64,000 nt of DNA from Acidiphilium acidophilum (lineage in GTDB: Bacteria > Pseudomonadota > Alphaproteobacteria > Acetobacterales > Acetobacteraceae): the NCBI RefSeq assembly GCF_033842475.1, contig NZ_JAWXYB010000018.1:3517501-3581500 (forward strand), written 5' to 3'. A program made the translations under genes and the position numbers. This document shows, piece after piece, positions 46,081-55,472 of this stretch. The notes beneath the pieces are model-generated. The model saw only the letters and a program-made list of their open reading frames with translations, ran no database searches and was not told the origin of the DNA. Position 1 is the stretch's first letter. Every line of letters starts with the position of its first letter.

Positions 46081-48422
46081 GACCGCACCACATAGGTGAA
46101 CAGCTTGATCCGGCCGTCTTCGGCGGTCTCGCGGAATACCCCCTGGATTTCGCTTTCGAAGCCGGGAAAGCGGTTGGCGGCGGCTTCGAACATCCGCAGA
46201 TAATCCACCATCGGGCGGGCACGCTCATCGTAGCGTTCGCCCGGCACGATCACGCCGATCCCGGGCGGATAGACCAGCGCGAGCGTTGCCGCGACGCGAC
46301 CGGCCAACTGATCGAGCGGCAGGTAATCGACATCGTTGCGGATGAAGTGCTGCATCGCCTGCTGCGGGCTCATGACGATCTCGGGAAAATGCGCCGCGCG
46401 GAACTGATCGCGTTGCAGGGCGCTGACATCGTGCGCGCGATAGAACTCATGCATCTCGTGGCAGAGATCATACAGGCCGATTTTCGCATATCGTGTGCCG
46501 TGGCGCGCGGTGAAGTCGGGCAGAACCTCGCTCAAGGGCGCGTTGCGATCGTGCAGGGTCTTGAAGCCAACCAGCGCACTCAGCAGCGTGCCTGCCTTGC
46601 TCGATTCCATTCCCGGTGTCAGCAGGAACAGAATGCTGTTCAAGTCGTTCTTTTCCGGCACGATCCGATTTTCCCTGAGATATTCGGCAAGAATTGCCGC
46701 AGGGATCCCATGGTCCTCATACGTGCCATCCGCCCGCGACAGGCCGGGCGTGATCAGCGTGAGCTTGTTGGGGTCGGTCATCGCATAGCCGGGCACGACA
46801 TGGGTGAAACCGTGCCAGGCGGCGCCGGGTTCCAGCGCCCAGCACGCCGGATCGCTTGCGAGGCGATCGGTCGGGGCATCCTGCCAGCGGATCGTGCCTT
46901 CGGCGGTCCCGAGTGCTGGAATCCGGTCGGGCACGAACGGGTCGAAAAACCAGGCCTCCGCCGGATGGGCCGCGGCGGCTGAGAACTCGTCCGCCAACGC
47001 CCGGAGTTTCTTGCGCAGCTCGATTCCGAGGCGGATCGTGTCATCCCACATGACCTGACCGGCACGCCCCTTCATCATCTGCGCTCCGACATCGAGGGAG
47101 GCGAACAACGGATAGAACGGCGATGTCGAGGCATGGAGCATGAAGGTTTCATTGAAGCGCTTGTGCGTTACCTGCCGCTGCTGCCCCTTGATATGACGAT
47201 CCTTCACATGGATCTGCGAGGCCTGCGAGAAGCCGGCGAGCTGCTTGTGGGTCGACTGGGTCGCGATGATGCCGGCGCCATCTTCCGCCATATCGGTCAG
47301 ACCCATCGCAAATCGTCCGGCGAATAGCGGGTGGAACTTCATGAACCCGGCCCAGGCCTCATCGAACAATATGTAGTCGCATAGCGGGCTCAGCCTGCTG
47401 TAGATCATTTCGGCACTGTAGATCGTGCCGTCGTAACTGCATTGTTCGATCACCGCGACCCGGAAGGGCTTGGCCGCGCGCGCCGCCGCGGGGTCGGAGA
47501 CGAGCGGATGAGCGGCGATCCGCGCGCGGATCGCGGCCTCGTCGAGCGAGGCGTAATCGATCGGCCCGATCAGCCCCTGCGGATTGCGGTCGGTCGGCAG
47601 ATAGACCGGAATACCACCCGCATTGATCAGAGCGCCATGATGGATCGACTTATGATTGTTGCGGTCAACCAGCACGAGATCGCCCTGGGCGACCAGGGCG
47701 CCGAGCACGATTTTGTTGGAGGTCGATGTGCCGTTCAACACGAAATAGGTCCGATCGGCACCAAAAATCACCGCCGCCTCGCGCTGCGCCTGCAACGCCG
47801 GCCCCTCATGGGTCAGCAGATCGCCCAGTTCGACCACCGAATTGTCGAGGTCGTTGCGAAAGATCGCCTCACCGAGATGCTCGACGAACAGCCGACCGAC
47901 CGGACTTTTCCAATAGAAGATCCCGCCATTATGCCCCGGACAGGTCCAGACCTGATTGCCTTCCTCGGCATAGTCGACCATCGCACCAAAGAACGGCGTT
48001 TTCAGCGTCGAGGCATAAATTTTCAGATGCCCGATCAAATTCTTCGCAATGAAGTCGGGCATGTCCTCGGCCAGAAACAGATAGCCGGTGACCTTGCCGA
48101 GTACCGCGACCGGGATTTCATCCAGCCGGTGCCGCCGGACCAGCAGAAAAATCGGCATTTCCAGCCCGCGCGCCCGGATCGTCTCGATCAGCGCGTCGGT
48201 GTCATGCCGCCAATCCCCGTCGCCCCATTCGAGCAGGACGCACCCGATCGCGGAATCCGCCCGCACCGCCTCCACGGCATCCGCGACGGTCGCGGTCTCC
48301 GTGACGGCGTAGCCGCGCCGGGTCACCTCACTCAGGATATCGCGGAGGTGGGCCGCCTCGTGCGACGTTTCGTGCAGAACTTCACTGCATGCGAGGAGGC
48401 CGAACAATGTGTCGAATGGCAT
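46077..48422 (-). CDS. Ornithine/arginine/lysine decarboxylase, acid-inducible fold (ornithine-type most likely)
   Basis: The start at 48422 ([10 protein letters not shown]) gives 781 residues. Order: N-terminal receiver-like wing domain (about 1-130), PLP-binding core with the Schiff-base Lys in [14 protein letters not shown], and the C-terminal domain. The stretches [19 protein letters not shown] and [17 protein letters not shown] resemble the SpeF ornithine decarboxylases more than AdiA, but specificity is not proven. In the operon it would turn ornithine from arcB into putrescine, using up a proton. It lies between arcD and arcA, with 41 bp to arcD and 4 bp overlap with arcA. Confidence 0.9.
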   Translation of the reverse strand: MPFDTLFGLLACSEVLHETSHEAAHLRDILSEVTRRGYAVTETATVADAVEAVRADSAIGCVLLEWGDGDWRHDTDALIETIRARGLEMPIFLLVRRHRLDEIPVAVLGKVTGYLFLAEDMPDFIAKNLIGHLKIYASTLKTPFFGAMVDYAEEGNQVWTCPGHNGGIFYWKSPVGRLFVEHLGEAIFRNDLDNSVVELGDLLTHEGPALQAQREAAVIFGADRTYFVLNGTSTSNKIVLGALVAQGDLVLVDRNNHKSIHHGALINAGGIPVYLPTDRNPQGLIGPIDYASLDEAAIRARIAAHPLVSDPAAARAAKPFRVAVIEQCSYDGTIYSAEMIYSRLSPLCDYILFDEAWAGFMKFHPLFAGRFAMGLTDMAEDGAGIIATQSTHKQLAGFSQASQIHVKDRHIKGQQRQVTHKRFNETFMLHASTSPFYPLFASLDVGAQMMKGRAGQVMWDDTIRLGIELRKKLRALADEFSAAAAHPAEAWFFDPFVPDRIPALGTAEGTIRWQDAPTDRLASDPACWALEPGAAWHGFTHVVPGYAMTDPNKLTLITPGLSRADGTYEDHGIPAAILAEYLRENRIVPEKNDLNSILFLLTPGMESSKAGTLLSALVGFKTLHDRNAPLSEVLPDFTARHGTRYAKIGLYDLCHEMHEFYRAHDVSALQRDQFRAAHFPEIVMSPQQAMQHFIRNDVDYLPLDQLAGRVAATLALVYPPGIGVIVPGERYDERARPMVDYLRMFEAAANRFPGFESEIQGVFRETAEDGRIKLFTYVVRS

Positions 48423-48463
48423 GCGTTTACGCTTTCCTGTTGCCGCGTCGCCGTCCGTGCCGA

Positions 48464-49951
48464 TCAGGTGACTTTCACGATCCCCTTCGCGAACAGCACC
48501 ATCGCAACCACCGCCACACCGAGCAGCAGACCGACCGAAGCGGTTTCCCGTTTGGAAAACACGGGCAGATGCGGGAAATGATCGCGCTTGGCGTACCAGA
48601 ACACCGGAATGCCGACCGCGAAGATGATGGTTGACATCAAAACGAATTCCGGACCGGCTGCATAGAGCAGCCACAGCGAGTAGATCGCACCCAGAATACC
48701 CGTGATCAGCGCGGTGCGGCGGCCTTCCAAATGGGTTTCGACATAGCCCGGTTTCGAGGCATAGAGCGCGAGGAACAGTGTGCTGGTGAAATACGGCGGC
48801 AGGATCATGACGCCGCAGATGTCGATCAGCCAGAGCCACGCGTTATGCGCGAACAGCACGACGAACATGGTGATCTGCATAACCACGCTGGACACCAGCA
48901 GCGAGGGCACCGCCGCATGAAAGCGGTTTTCGCGGGCAAGAAATTTTGGAAACACGCCTCCCTTGGCCCCTTCGAACGGCAGTTCCGCGGTCAGGATGGT
49001 CCAGGCCAGCCAGCATCCGAGCACCGCGATCAACAGCGAGATATTGACGAACACCGCCCCCCACCACCCGACCACCGCCGACAGCACATAGGCTGCGGAA
49101 GGGTTGGCAAGTTTGGCGATATCACCCTGATGCATGATGCCGAACGGCATGATCGAGAGCAGCGCATAGAGCAGCGTACACACACCCAACCCTATGAACG
49201 TCGCCGGGCCGACATCGGACATCTTGCGCGCCCGGTCGGAAACGACCACGGCGGCTTCGATGCCGATGAACACCCACAGCGTCACCAGCATGGTGCTCTT
49301 CACCTGGGTGAACAGGCTGCCGAGGTGGTTCTTCTGGCCCCAGATATCGAAGGTGAAGTGCCCGCCGGTCGCGTAATACGCCATCACCAGCAATGCGAAG
49401 CCGATCGTCACGATGTTCAGCACACTGGCCAGAACGTTGAGGGCGGCGGTCCGCTTCACCCCGGTCATGACGATCAGGCACATCACCCAGATCAGCACGG
49501 AGGCGCCGATCAGCGACGCCCAGTTCTGCCCGTTGCCGAAGACCGGGAAAAAATAACCCAGGATCTGCATGATCAGCACCGCGAAGGCGACATTGCCGAA
49601 CGCGGCACTGAGCCAGTAGCCCCACGCCATCTGGAACCCGGCGAACCGGCCGAAACCGTCCTGCGCGTAGGAGTAGATCCCGGCCTTGAGGTCGGGCCGC
49701 TTGTCCGACAGGATGCGGAAACTGTTCGAGAGAAAATACATCCCGATGAAGGTGATCACCCAGGCGATCGCGATGGCCGCGAGCCCAGCCCCCTGCGCCA
49801 TGTTTTGCGGCAGGTTGAACGATCCGCCGCCGATCATCGAGCCGACCACGACGCCGCTGAGCAGAATGACGCCGAGCTTGCGGCTTTCGGGCTGGCTCGC
49901 GGTGCCAGGTGTCACCGGTGGGTTGATGAGCGGGAGCGTGGTCTGATCCAT
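48464..49951 (-). CDS. arcD: APC-family arginine/ornithine-type antiporter
   Basis: 495 residues with 12-13 transmembrane helices. Helix 1 has the APC substrate loop GSMIGGGSFNLPQNMA; the family block FIGIEAAVVVSDRARKMSDVG marks the basic amino acid/polyamine antiporter subgroup (ArcD/LysP-like). It would import arginine in exchange for ornithine or putrescine without using energy. It is the first gene of the arc operon, with an FNR box 72 bp upstream of its start. Confidence 0.92.
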   Translation of the reverse strand: MDQTTLPLINPPVTPGTASQPESRKLGVILLSGVVVGSMIGGGSFNLPQNMAQGAGLAAIAIAWVITFIGMYFLSNSFRILSDKRPDLKAGIYSYAQDGFGRFAGFQMAWGYWLSAAFGNVAFAVLIMQILGYFFPVFGNGQNWASLIGASVLIWVMCLIVMTGVKRTAALNVLASVLNIVTIGFALLVMAYYATGGHFTFDIWGQKNHLGSLFTQVKSTMLVTLWVFIGIEAAVVVSDRARKMSDVGPATFIGLGVCTLLYALLSIMPFGIMHQGDIAKLANPSAAYVLSAVVGWWGAVFVNISLLIAVLGCWLAWTILTAELPFEGAKGGVFPKFLARENRFHAAVPSLLVSSVVMQITMFVVLFAHNAWLWLIDICGVMILPPYFTSTLFLALYASKPGYVETHLEGRRTALITGILGAIYSLWLLYAAGPEFVLMSTIIFAVGIPVFWYAKRDHFPHLPVFSKRETASVGLLLGVAVVAMVLFAKGIVKVT

Positions 49952-50022
49952 GGCGGTTGTTCCTCTGCGCGGTCCGCAAAATCACGGTCGATGCACCATA
50001 GCCGGGCCGCTGCATCCCCGCG

Positions 50023-50036
50023 TTGATCTGGATCAA
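50023..50036. promoter_or_regulatory. Perfect FNR box upstream of arcD
   Basis: TTGATCTGGATCAA matches the FNR/ANR consensus TTGAT-N4-ATCAA exactly. It lies in the 92-bp gap between the regulator gene and arcD, 72 bp before the arcD start, a good distance for activation. Control of an arc operon by an FNR-type protein is well known in Pseudomonas aeruginosa (ANR and arcDABC). Confidence 0.9.
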
Positions 50037-50043
50037 CCGATAC

Positions 50044-50808
50044 CTAATTGGTCGCGCCCGAACCGATCGCCTGAAGCGTGGTCCGATCGATGATCGAAAT
50101 ATTGTGCTCGGCATCGATCGCGATCAGGCATTGCTTGCGCATAGCCGTGAGACAGCGCGATACCGTCTCGATGGTCAGGCCGAGATAATCGGCGATATCG
50201 CCCCGGCACATCGGCAGAACGACGAGCGCCGTCGGCTCCCGGTTGGAAAAGTTACTGGACCAGTCGATCAGAAACGTCGCCAGCCGCTCGCGTGCGGGCT
50301 TGCGGCCCAGCAACAGCATCTGCCCCTGTGCCAGCGCCAGCTCGTTGCACGCCGCGGCGAGCAGCCGCTGCTCCAGCACCGGATAGCGCAGGAACAGTTC
50401 GCGCAACCCGGTCCGGTCGAACCGGCAGAACCGCACCTCGTCCAGGGTCGTCGCGGTGAAACTGTATCGCGCCTCGGCACCGAGCCCGACGAAAGCGCCG
50501 GTGGACACGAACCCGATCACCTGTCGTCGGCCATCCTGCATATCCTTGGACAGCCTCACGGTACCGTGGCTCACATTGATGAAATGCGCGCCGGGTTCGC
50601 CTTCTGCCATCAGGATGCAGCCCCTGGGCAGGCTGCACCAGCAGGCAGCGTCGGCGAGTTCCGCAAGACCGTCCGCGCTCAGCGCATCGCAGAGCCCGAC
50701 ATGCCGCGCCGCACACGTCCCGCAATGCATGGATGCCGTCCGTTCGATTGCCGCTCCGGGCACCGGCCCGCCCGCGGCATATCGGGCGGCAGCGTCATGC
50801 CACAGCAT
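50044..50808 (-). CDS. FNR-type oxygen-responsive Crp-family regulator
   Basis: 254 residues. The N-terminus carries a cysteine cluster MHCGTCAARHVGLC (Cys 29, 32, 40) plus CWC (56-58), suited to a [4Fe-4S] oxygen sensor. A cyclic-nucleotide-type beta-barrel (about 50-165) and a Crp helix-turn-helix with MCRGDIADYLGLTIETVSRC follow; the E--SR recognition residues fit TTGAT half-sites. It lies directly upstream of arcD. Its start overlaps the slipin stop by 14 bp, so the two are probably translationally linked. Confidence 0.92.
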   Translation of the reverse strand: MLWHDAAARYAAGGPVPGAAIERTASMHCGTCAARHVGLCDALSADGLAELADAACWCSLPRGCILMAEGEPGAHFINVSHGTVRLSKDMQDGRRQVIGFVSTGAFVGLGAEARYSFTATTLDEVRFCRFDRTGLRELFLRYPVLEQRLLAAACNELALAQGQMLLLGRKPARERLATFLIDWSSNFSNREPTALVVLPMCRGDIADYLGLTIETVSRCLTAMRKQCLIAIDAEHNISIIDRTTLQAIGSGATN

Positions 50809-51628
50809 GTACGGCGACGGGCAACGGCGGGGGCGGCACGGCGGCAGCTTTGGAATCGAGCAAGGCGAGCAACGGCTTGATGATGTCGAGCGGCATCGGA
50901 AAAATCACCGTCGAGTTCTGTTCGGCTCCGATTTCGGTGAGGGTCTGCAAATAACGCAGCTGCATCGCCGCCGGCACGCTGGACAGGATCGTCGCCGCAT
51001 CGACCAGCGTTTGCGCCGCCTGGAACTCGGCTTCCGCGTGAATGATCTTGGCACGGCGATCCCGCTCCGCCTCCGCCTGCTTGGCGATGGCACGGATCAT
51101 GTTCTCTGTCAGTTCGACCGCCCGGATCTCGACATTGCTGATCTTGATGCCCCAGACCTCGGTCTGCCCTTCCAGAATCCCTTGCAGATCCTGGCTGAGT
51201 TTCTTGCGCTCGGAGAGCATTTCATCGAGCGGATGCTGACCGAGCACGGCCCGCAACGTGGTCTGCGCGAGCATGACCGTGGCGGGAAGATATTGCTGAA
51301 CCTTGATCACCGCGTGTTCCGGATCGATCACGTTGAAATACAGCACCGCATCGACCTTCATCGACACGTTGCCCCGCGAGATCACGTCCTGCGCGGGAAT
51401 TTCGATGACTTGAATGCGCAGATCGACCCGGACCATTTCTTGAACGAACGGAGTGAGCACGATGAAGCCGGGGCCTTTGACTTTCTGGAACCGGCCCAGG
51501 GTGAACACAACCCCGCGCTCGTATTCCCGCAAAATCTTGACCGTCGCCCGGATCAGAACGCTCAGAATGATAAAAGCAACGATCACGAACAGAACGCTGG
51601 TAATGAAGTCCTGTGCCTGGAATTTCAA
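50795..51628 (-). CDS. Slipin (stomatin/SPFH family) membrane protein
   Basis: 277 residues from TTG 51628, chosen because AGGAG lies 7 bp upstream and everything further upstream runs into IS sequence. An N-terminal membrane helix (DFITSVLFVIVAFIILSVLI) is followed by the SPFH domain (REYERGVVFTLGRF, then GPGFIVLTPFVQEMVRVDLR and QTTLRAVLGQHPLDEMLSER) and a coiled coil (KQAEAERDRRAKIIHAEAEF). Slipins form oligomers at the inner membrane and organise membrane domains. The usual NfeD partner is absent. Its upstream region is interrupted by IS4 copy 3. Confidence 0.9.
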   Translation of the reverse strand: MKFQAQDFITSVLFVIVAFIILSVLIRATVKILREYERGVVFTLGRFQKVKGPGFIVLTPFVQEMVRVDLRIQVIEIPAQDVISRGNVSMKVDAVLYFNVIDPEHAVIKVQQYLPATVMLAQTTLRAVLGQHPLDEMLSERKKLSQDLQGILEGQTEVWGIKISNVEIRAVELTENMIRAIAKQAEAERDRRAKIIHAEAEFQAAQTLVDAATILSSVPAAMQLRYLQTLTEIGAEQNSTVIFPMPLDIIKPLLALLDSKAAAVPPPPLPVAVHAVA

Positions 51629-51721
51629 TTTATGTCTCCTTGGTTCTGTCTCACGATTTAGATTTAGAGGATCAGAGCGCGACGAATATTTGTACTGTTG
51701 CGTGGCATCACCGGTATAACC

Positions 51722-53004
51722 CTCAGGAATCCCCCCATTTTCCATAGGTCCAGGTATTGCGCCGATTCGCTGCGATTCTCTACCAAGCGTTGGAATGCAT
51801 GGATGAGGGTGGATCATGGGAATTGCAGCATCGAAAAAGCGTGATGGTGGGCGGTTGAAGGACATCCGCGCATTCATTGACGAGTTGTATGCCCACGATC
51901 TCCACGCCAAACGCGTTGACTCCCTGTCTGCTGCGACACTGGGCGTGATGACCGGCGCGTCGCTCGCCGTCGCGATGATCGGTCAGGCGTTGGCACAGGC
52001 GCGCGGGCTGGTGACCAAGCACGCGATCAAGCAGGTTGATCGCATGCTCAGTAACGAGAGTATCGACGTCTGGGAAAGCTTCGCCCGTTGGGTACCGCAT
52101 CTGGTGGGTTCGCAGACCGACATCGTCGTTGCCATGGACTGGACGGATTTCGACGGCGACGATCAGGCAACGTTGGCGCTCAACCTGGTGAGCAAGCATG
52201 GCCGGGCGATGCCTCTGTTGTGGCTGTCGATGTGGAAAGAGGAATTGAAAGATCAGCGCAACGCCATCGAGGATACTTGCCTGCGCCGCCTGTCGGAGGT
52301 TGTCCCGCCCGGCTGCCGCGTGACCATCCTGGCCGACCGCGGCTTCGGTGACCACAAGCTGTTCGCGTATCTTACGGAGCTTGGCTTTGCCTATATCATT
52401 CGCTTCCGCGGCAACATCCATGTCACCGATGCCGCAGGCGAGACGCGAACCGCGGCGGACTGGGTCGGCAAATCGGGCCGGGCGCGCAAACTGCGTGGTG
52501 CGCGCGTCACCGCCTCGCACGCCTATCAGGTCGGTGCCGTGGTGTGCGTACATGCGCGTGACATGAAGGAGCCGTGGTGCCTGGCGAGCAGTGACGCCGT
52601 GGCGTCTGCAGGGACATTGATCAAGCAATATTCCCGGCGCTGGACGATCGAACCCAGCTTCAGGGACGTCAAGGATTTGCGTTTTGGGATGGGGATGGCT
52701 GAGATCCGCATCGCCGAACCAGAGCGGCGCGATCGGCTGCTGCTCATCAGCGCGTTTGCGATGGCGCTGCTGACCATGCTCGGGACGGCAGGCGAGAGCC
52801 TGGGAATGGATCGACAGCTCAAGTCCAACACTTCGAAGACCCGCTCACACTCGTTGTTCCGTCAGGGGTGCATGCTCTATGAATTGATCCCGAACATGCC
52901 GAAGCACCGGCTACTGCCCCTGATGCGGCGGTTCACGGAAATGCTGCGCAGCAGCGGCATATTCGGCAATTCCATGCCGGCTACGTAATGAGGGGATGAG
53001 TGAG
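51722..53004 (+). mobile_element. IS4-family insertion sequence, copy 3
   Basis: A 1,283-bp element, the same as copies 1 and 2, flanked by the perfect 9-bp duplication GGTATAACC (51713-51721 and 53005-53013). It sits 93 bp upstream of the slipin start, separating the gene from its original upstream DNA. Confidence 0.95.
51816..52988 (+). CDS. IS4-family transposase, copy 3
   Basis: 390 residues, identical to the other two copies and intact. It is transcribed away from the slipin gene. Confidence 0.95.
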   Translation: MGIAASKKRDGGRLKDIRAFIDELYAHDLHAKRVDSLSAATLGVMTGASLAVAMIGQALAQARGLVTKHAIKQVDRMLSNESIDVWESFARWVPHLVGSQTDIVVAMDWTDFDGDDQATLALNLVSKHGRAMPLLWLSMWKEELKDQRNAIEDTCLRRLSEVVPPGCRVTILADRGFGDHKLFAYLTELGFAYIIRFRGNIHVTDAAGETRTAADWVGKSGRARKLRGARVTASHAYQVGAVVCVHARDMKEPWCLASSDAVASAGTLIKQYSRRWTIEPSFRDVKDLRFGMGMAEIRIAEPERRDRLLLISAFAMALLTMLGTAGESLGMDRQLKSNTSKTRSHSLFRQGCMLYELIPNMPKHRLLPLMRRFTEMLRSSGIFGNSMPAT

Positions 53005-53013
53005 GGTATAACC

Positions 53014-53542
53014 GGTTCGCACCGCGACTGTCAGACTCGGAAACTACGTAGAACGACTGTGGGCCCGGCGGGATGCACACGCGCAACTCGGTAATTTCAA
53101 GGCGACGCCCTGTCTGGAACGCCCTCGTCGCGCAAGGGTAAAAGTGGAACGAGGCGATCATCGCATGTAGTCACGTCTACGGCCTGTTAAGTGCGTGGCA
53201 GAGCTACGCTGGCCATGATGAAGCCCGCGAGTTGATTTCCGATCAAAATTGCGCGCTCGACAAGCGCATTGACCCAACGGATTATGTCACCTCCCGGATG
53301 CGACCGGTTCGTCGTCATTCCTCAGCACCTTTACGCGATCCACCTTTAGGATCAGGTTGCCAGCGCAACATAATCTTGCCTGCTTACCCATAAACCTCCT
53401 CCATTTTCAGCAGTCTGTATGGCATTGGCGGGGCGCATTGCCTCGCCTGAAATGCTCCCGAGGCGTGACCTGTTGCCTCACATAAATGCTCCCGATTTTG
53501 GGTATTTTATGGGGGCTGGCGATGAGGAGGGTCAGTATGGGG
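53014..53542. other. Gene-free stretch between IS4 copy 3 and IS6 copy 2
   Basis: No convincing gene. It holds the second CTACGTAG element (53032-53051) and, near its right end, two 12-bp direct repeats AAATGCTCCCGA (53450-53461 and 53484-53495), followed by GAGGAGG and an ATG at 53537 cut off by IS6 copy 2. The latter looks like the broken left end of another insertion sequence, perhaps IS21-like. Confidence 0.5.
53032..53051 (-). promoter_or_regulatory. Second copy of the 20-bp CTACGTAG element
   Basis: The minus strand reads CTACGTAGTTTCCGAGTCTG, identical over 20 bp to 36563-36582. Before IS4 copy 3 inserted, it would have lain about 100 bp upstream of the slipin start, pointing toward slipin-fnr. 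Confidence 0.5.
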
Positions 53543-54350
53543 GGCATTTTCAGGTTGACGAGGGCAGCGGGTGTCCGTAGCGATTTGGCATGATCGACCT
53601 GAGCTTGATGTTGCCTTTGAAGGGGTATCGCTTTCCCCGATCGGTGATCGCGTATGCGGTCTGGAGCTATTACCGGTTCAACCTGAGCCTGCGGGACGTT
53701 GAAGATCTGCTGGCTGAACGGGGTGTGACGGTCAGCTACGAGACGATCCGGGTGTGGGTCGATCGGTTCGGACCACAGATGGCCTCACAGATCCGGCGCG
53801 ACCGGCCGCCGGCAGGCAATAAATGGCACATCGACGAAATGGTAATCACCATCGGCGGTGAGCCGCGCTGGCTTTGGCGCGCCGTCGATGACCGGGGTGA
53901 TGTGCTGGAAATCCTGGTCCAGAAACGCCCCAATGCCGATGCCGCCCGACGATTTCTCCGCAAGCTGATGCGCCGATGGGGGCAGCCGCGCGTCGTGGTG
54001 ACCGACAAGCTGCGAAGCTACGACGTCGCATTCCGCACGGATTGCCGCAGTGCCGATCATCGATCCCATAAGCGGTTGAACAATCGGATCGAAGCTTCTC
54101 ACCGCCATACAAGGCGACGAGAAAAGATCATGGGCCGGTTCAAGTCCGCCGGCCATGCCCAGAGATTTCTCGCCACCCACGACCAGATCGTCACCCTGTT
54201 CCGCCCGAAACGCCATCGCCTCTCCGCCCGATCATTCCGCCACAGCCGGGCCGACGCATTCTCGCTCTGGGCCGACTACACCGCCAACCTGGCCGCCTGA
54301 TCAATCGGATCTCGTCAAATCGCGCCTCATCCGATCAACTTGACAATGCC
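53543..54350 (+). mobile_element. IS6-family insertion sequence, copy 2
   Basis: 808 bp, the same orientation as copy 1 and differing from it at one base. There is no 8-bp target duplication (flanks GTATGGGG and GTTGGACA). Its right end cuts into a regulator-like gene fragment. Confidence 0.92.
53590..54300 (+). CDS. IS6-family transposase, copy 2
   Basis: 236 residues, identical in protein sequence to copy 1, with the DDE triad at Asp 82, Asp 139 and Glu 168. Confidence 0.95.
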   Translation: MIDLSLMLPLKGYRFPRSVIAYAVWSYYRFNLSLRDVEDLLAERGVTVSYETIRVWVDRFGPQMASQIRRDRPPAGNKWHIDEMVITIGGEPRWLWRAVDDRGDVLEILVQKRPNADAARRFLRKLMRRWGQPRVVVTDKLRSYDVAFRTDCRSADHRSHKRLNNRIEASHRHTRRREKIMGRFKSAGHAQRFLATHDQIVTLFRPKRHRLSARSFRHSRADAFSLWADYTANLAA

Positions 54351-54351
54351 G

Positions 54352-54426
54352 TTGGACAAGCTGGCCCGGCAACTCGACGCCATTACCCATGTGCTCGAGG
54401 ACGACCTCGCGCAGGGTAAAAATTAA
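54352..54426 (+). pseudogene. C-terminal fragment of an unidentified gene cut by IS6 copy 2
   Basis: An open stretch coding LDKLARQLDAITHVLEDDLA and ending QGKN runs from the IS6 end to a stop 11 bp before the next start codon. The helical, charged ending resembles the C-terminus of small transcriptional regulators, which often precede an SDR gene, but 24 residues are too few to assign a family. Confidence 0.35.
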
Positions 54427-54437
54427 GGAGCAAGAAA

Positions 54438-55139
54438 ATGGCTGACCGCATTGCACTCATCACGGGCGGCAACAAGGGCCTTGGCTTCGAAACCGCCCGC
54501 CGCCTTACAGATCAAGGCGTTCGCGTCTATATCGGCGCTCGCGAACCCGAGCGAGGTGCTGAAGCCGCATCACGACTTGGTGTCGAATGGCTACAGTTGG
54601 ACGTCACGAATGAGGCGAGCGTGCTTGATGCGGCCGCTCGTTTTGCCGAGCGCGAAAGCCGTCTGGACATTTTGGTCAACAATGCGGGTATCGCCGGCAG
54701 TCGCAAGCCTGCCGCGGAACTAACCGGCGAGGACGCCGAAACTGTATTCGCCACCAACGTTGTCGGACCCGTCCGGGTCATGAATGCCTTCATTCCTTGG
54801 ATGAAAACCTCTTCGAATCCCGTCATCGTGAATGTATCCAGCGGGCTTGGCTCGTTTGCCGTCACGCAAAATCCGCAGCGGTTTGAATCCCAAATTCGTA
54901 TGCCACTCTACTGCGCCTCCAAAAGCGCGCTGACCATGCTCACGCTGCAATATGCTCGCGCGCTTCCTGGCTTCCGAATCAACGCGGCCGACCCGGGCTA
55001 CACAGCGACAGATTTTAATGGGCATCGCGGTGAACAAACTATCGAGGAAGGCACGGAAGCGATCATCCAATTGGCGATGCTGCCGCCGGATGGGCCGACC
55101 GGCACATTTGTAGATCGCGGCGGCCCCGTACCTTGGTAA
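54438..55139 (+). CDS. Short-chain dehydrogenase/reductase
   Basis: 233 residues, classical SDR: cofactor motif TGGNKGLG, NNAG (LVNNAGIAG), catalytic Ser in VNVSSGLG and YxxxK as YCASK, then DPGYTATD. The plant-type carbonyl-reductase-like motif TGGNKGLGFE suggests reduction of small aldehydes or ketones with NADPH. AAGGAG lies 7 bp upstream of the ATG. It follows a truncated gene just outside the IS6-bounded segment. Confidence 0.93.
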   Translation: MADRIALITGGNKGLGFETARRLTDQGVRVYIGAREPERGAEAASRLGVEWLQLDVTNEASVLDAAARFAERESRLDILVNNAGIAGSRKPAAELTGEDAETVFATNVVGPVRVMNAFIPWMKTSSNPVIVNVSSGLGSFAVTQNPQRFESQIRMPLYCASKSALTMLTLQYARALPGFRINAADPGYTATDFNGHRGEQTIEEGTEAIIQLAMLPPDGPTGTFVDRGGPVPW

Positions 55140-55472
55140 CGATCAGAGTGTGCCCCCTCCCGAATACCGACATAGCTGATGCCCAAGCGCGTCTATGGGA
55201 TCATTGATTTGCTAAGCCGTCATTGAGATCCAACGGCTGATGGTAAACGGATCCCCTGCGCCTGTTTCCTACGCCTTGATTTTCTTCCAGGTGATTCGGG
55301 TATGATTCCTGGCGCTGGTTTCGGATGCGCAAAGGGCCGCTGTGAAGCGGGACTGTCCAGAATCTGGGGGTTTGGGCGATCGTTGGTAATTTCGGCGCCA
55401 AATCTTGGCGTAGCGTATGGACGAAGTGGCTCTCCTGCGGGCCCGAACGCTTCCGTTCCAACCCCCTGGTTT
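55140..55472. other. Gene-free stretch after the SDR gene
   Basis: Only shadow frames with no family resemblance. The minus-strand frame at 55201-55698 mixes an IS110 remnant with unrelated sequence. No RNA gene or terminator was recognised. Confidence 0.5.

Noticed and set aside
53233-53247. FNR-box-like TTGATTTCCGATCAA
   Set aside because: The half-sites are separated by five bases instead of four and no gene follows.
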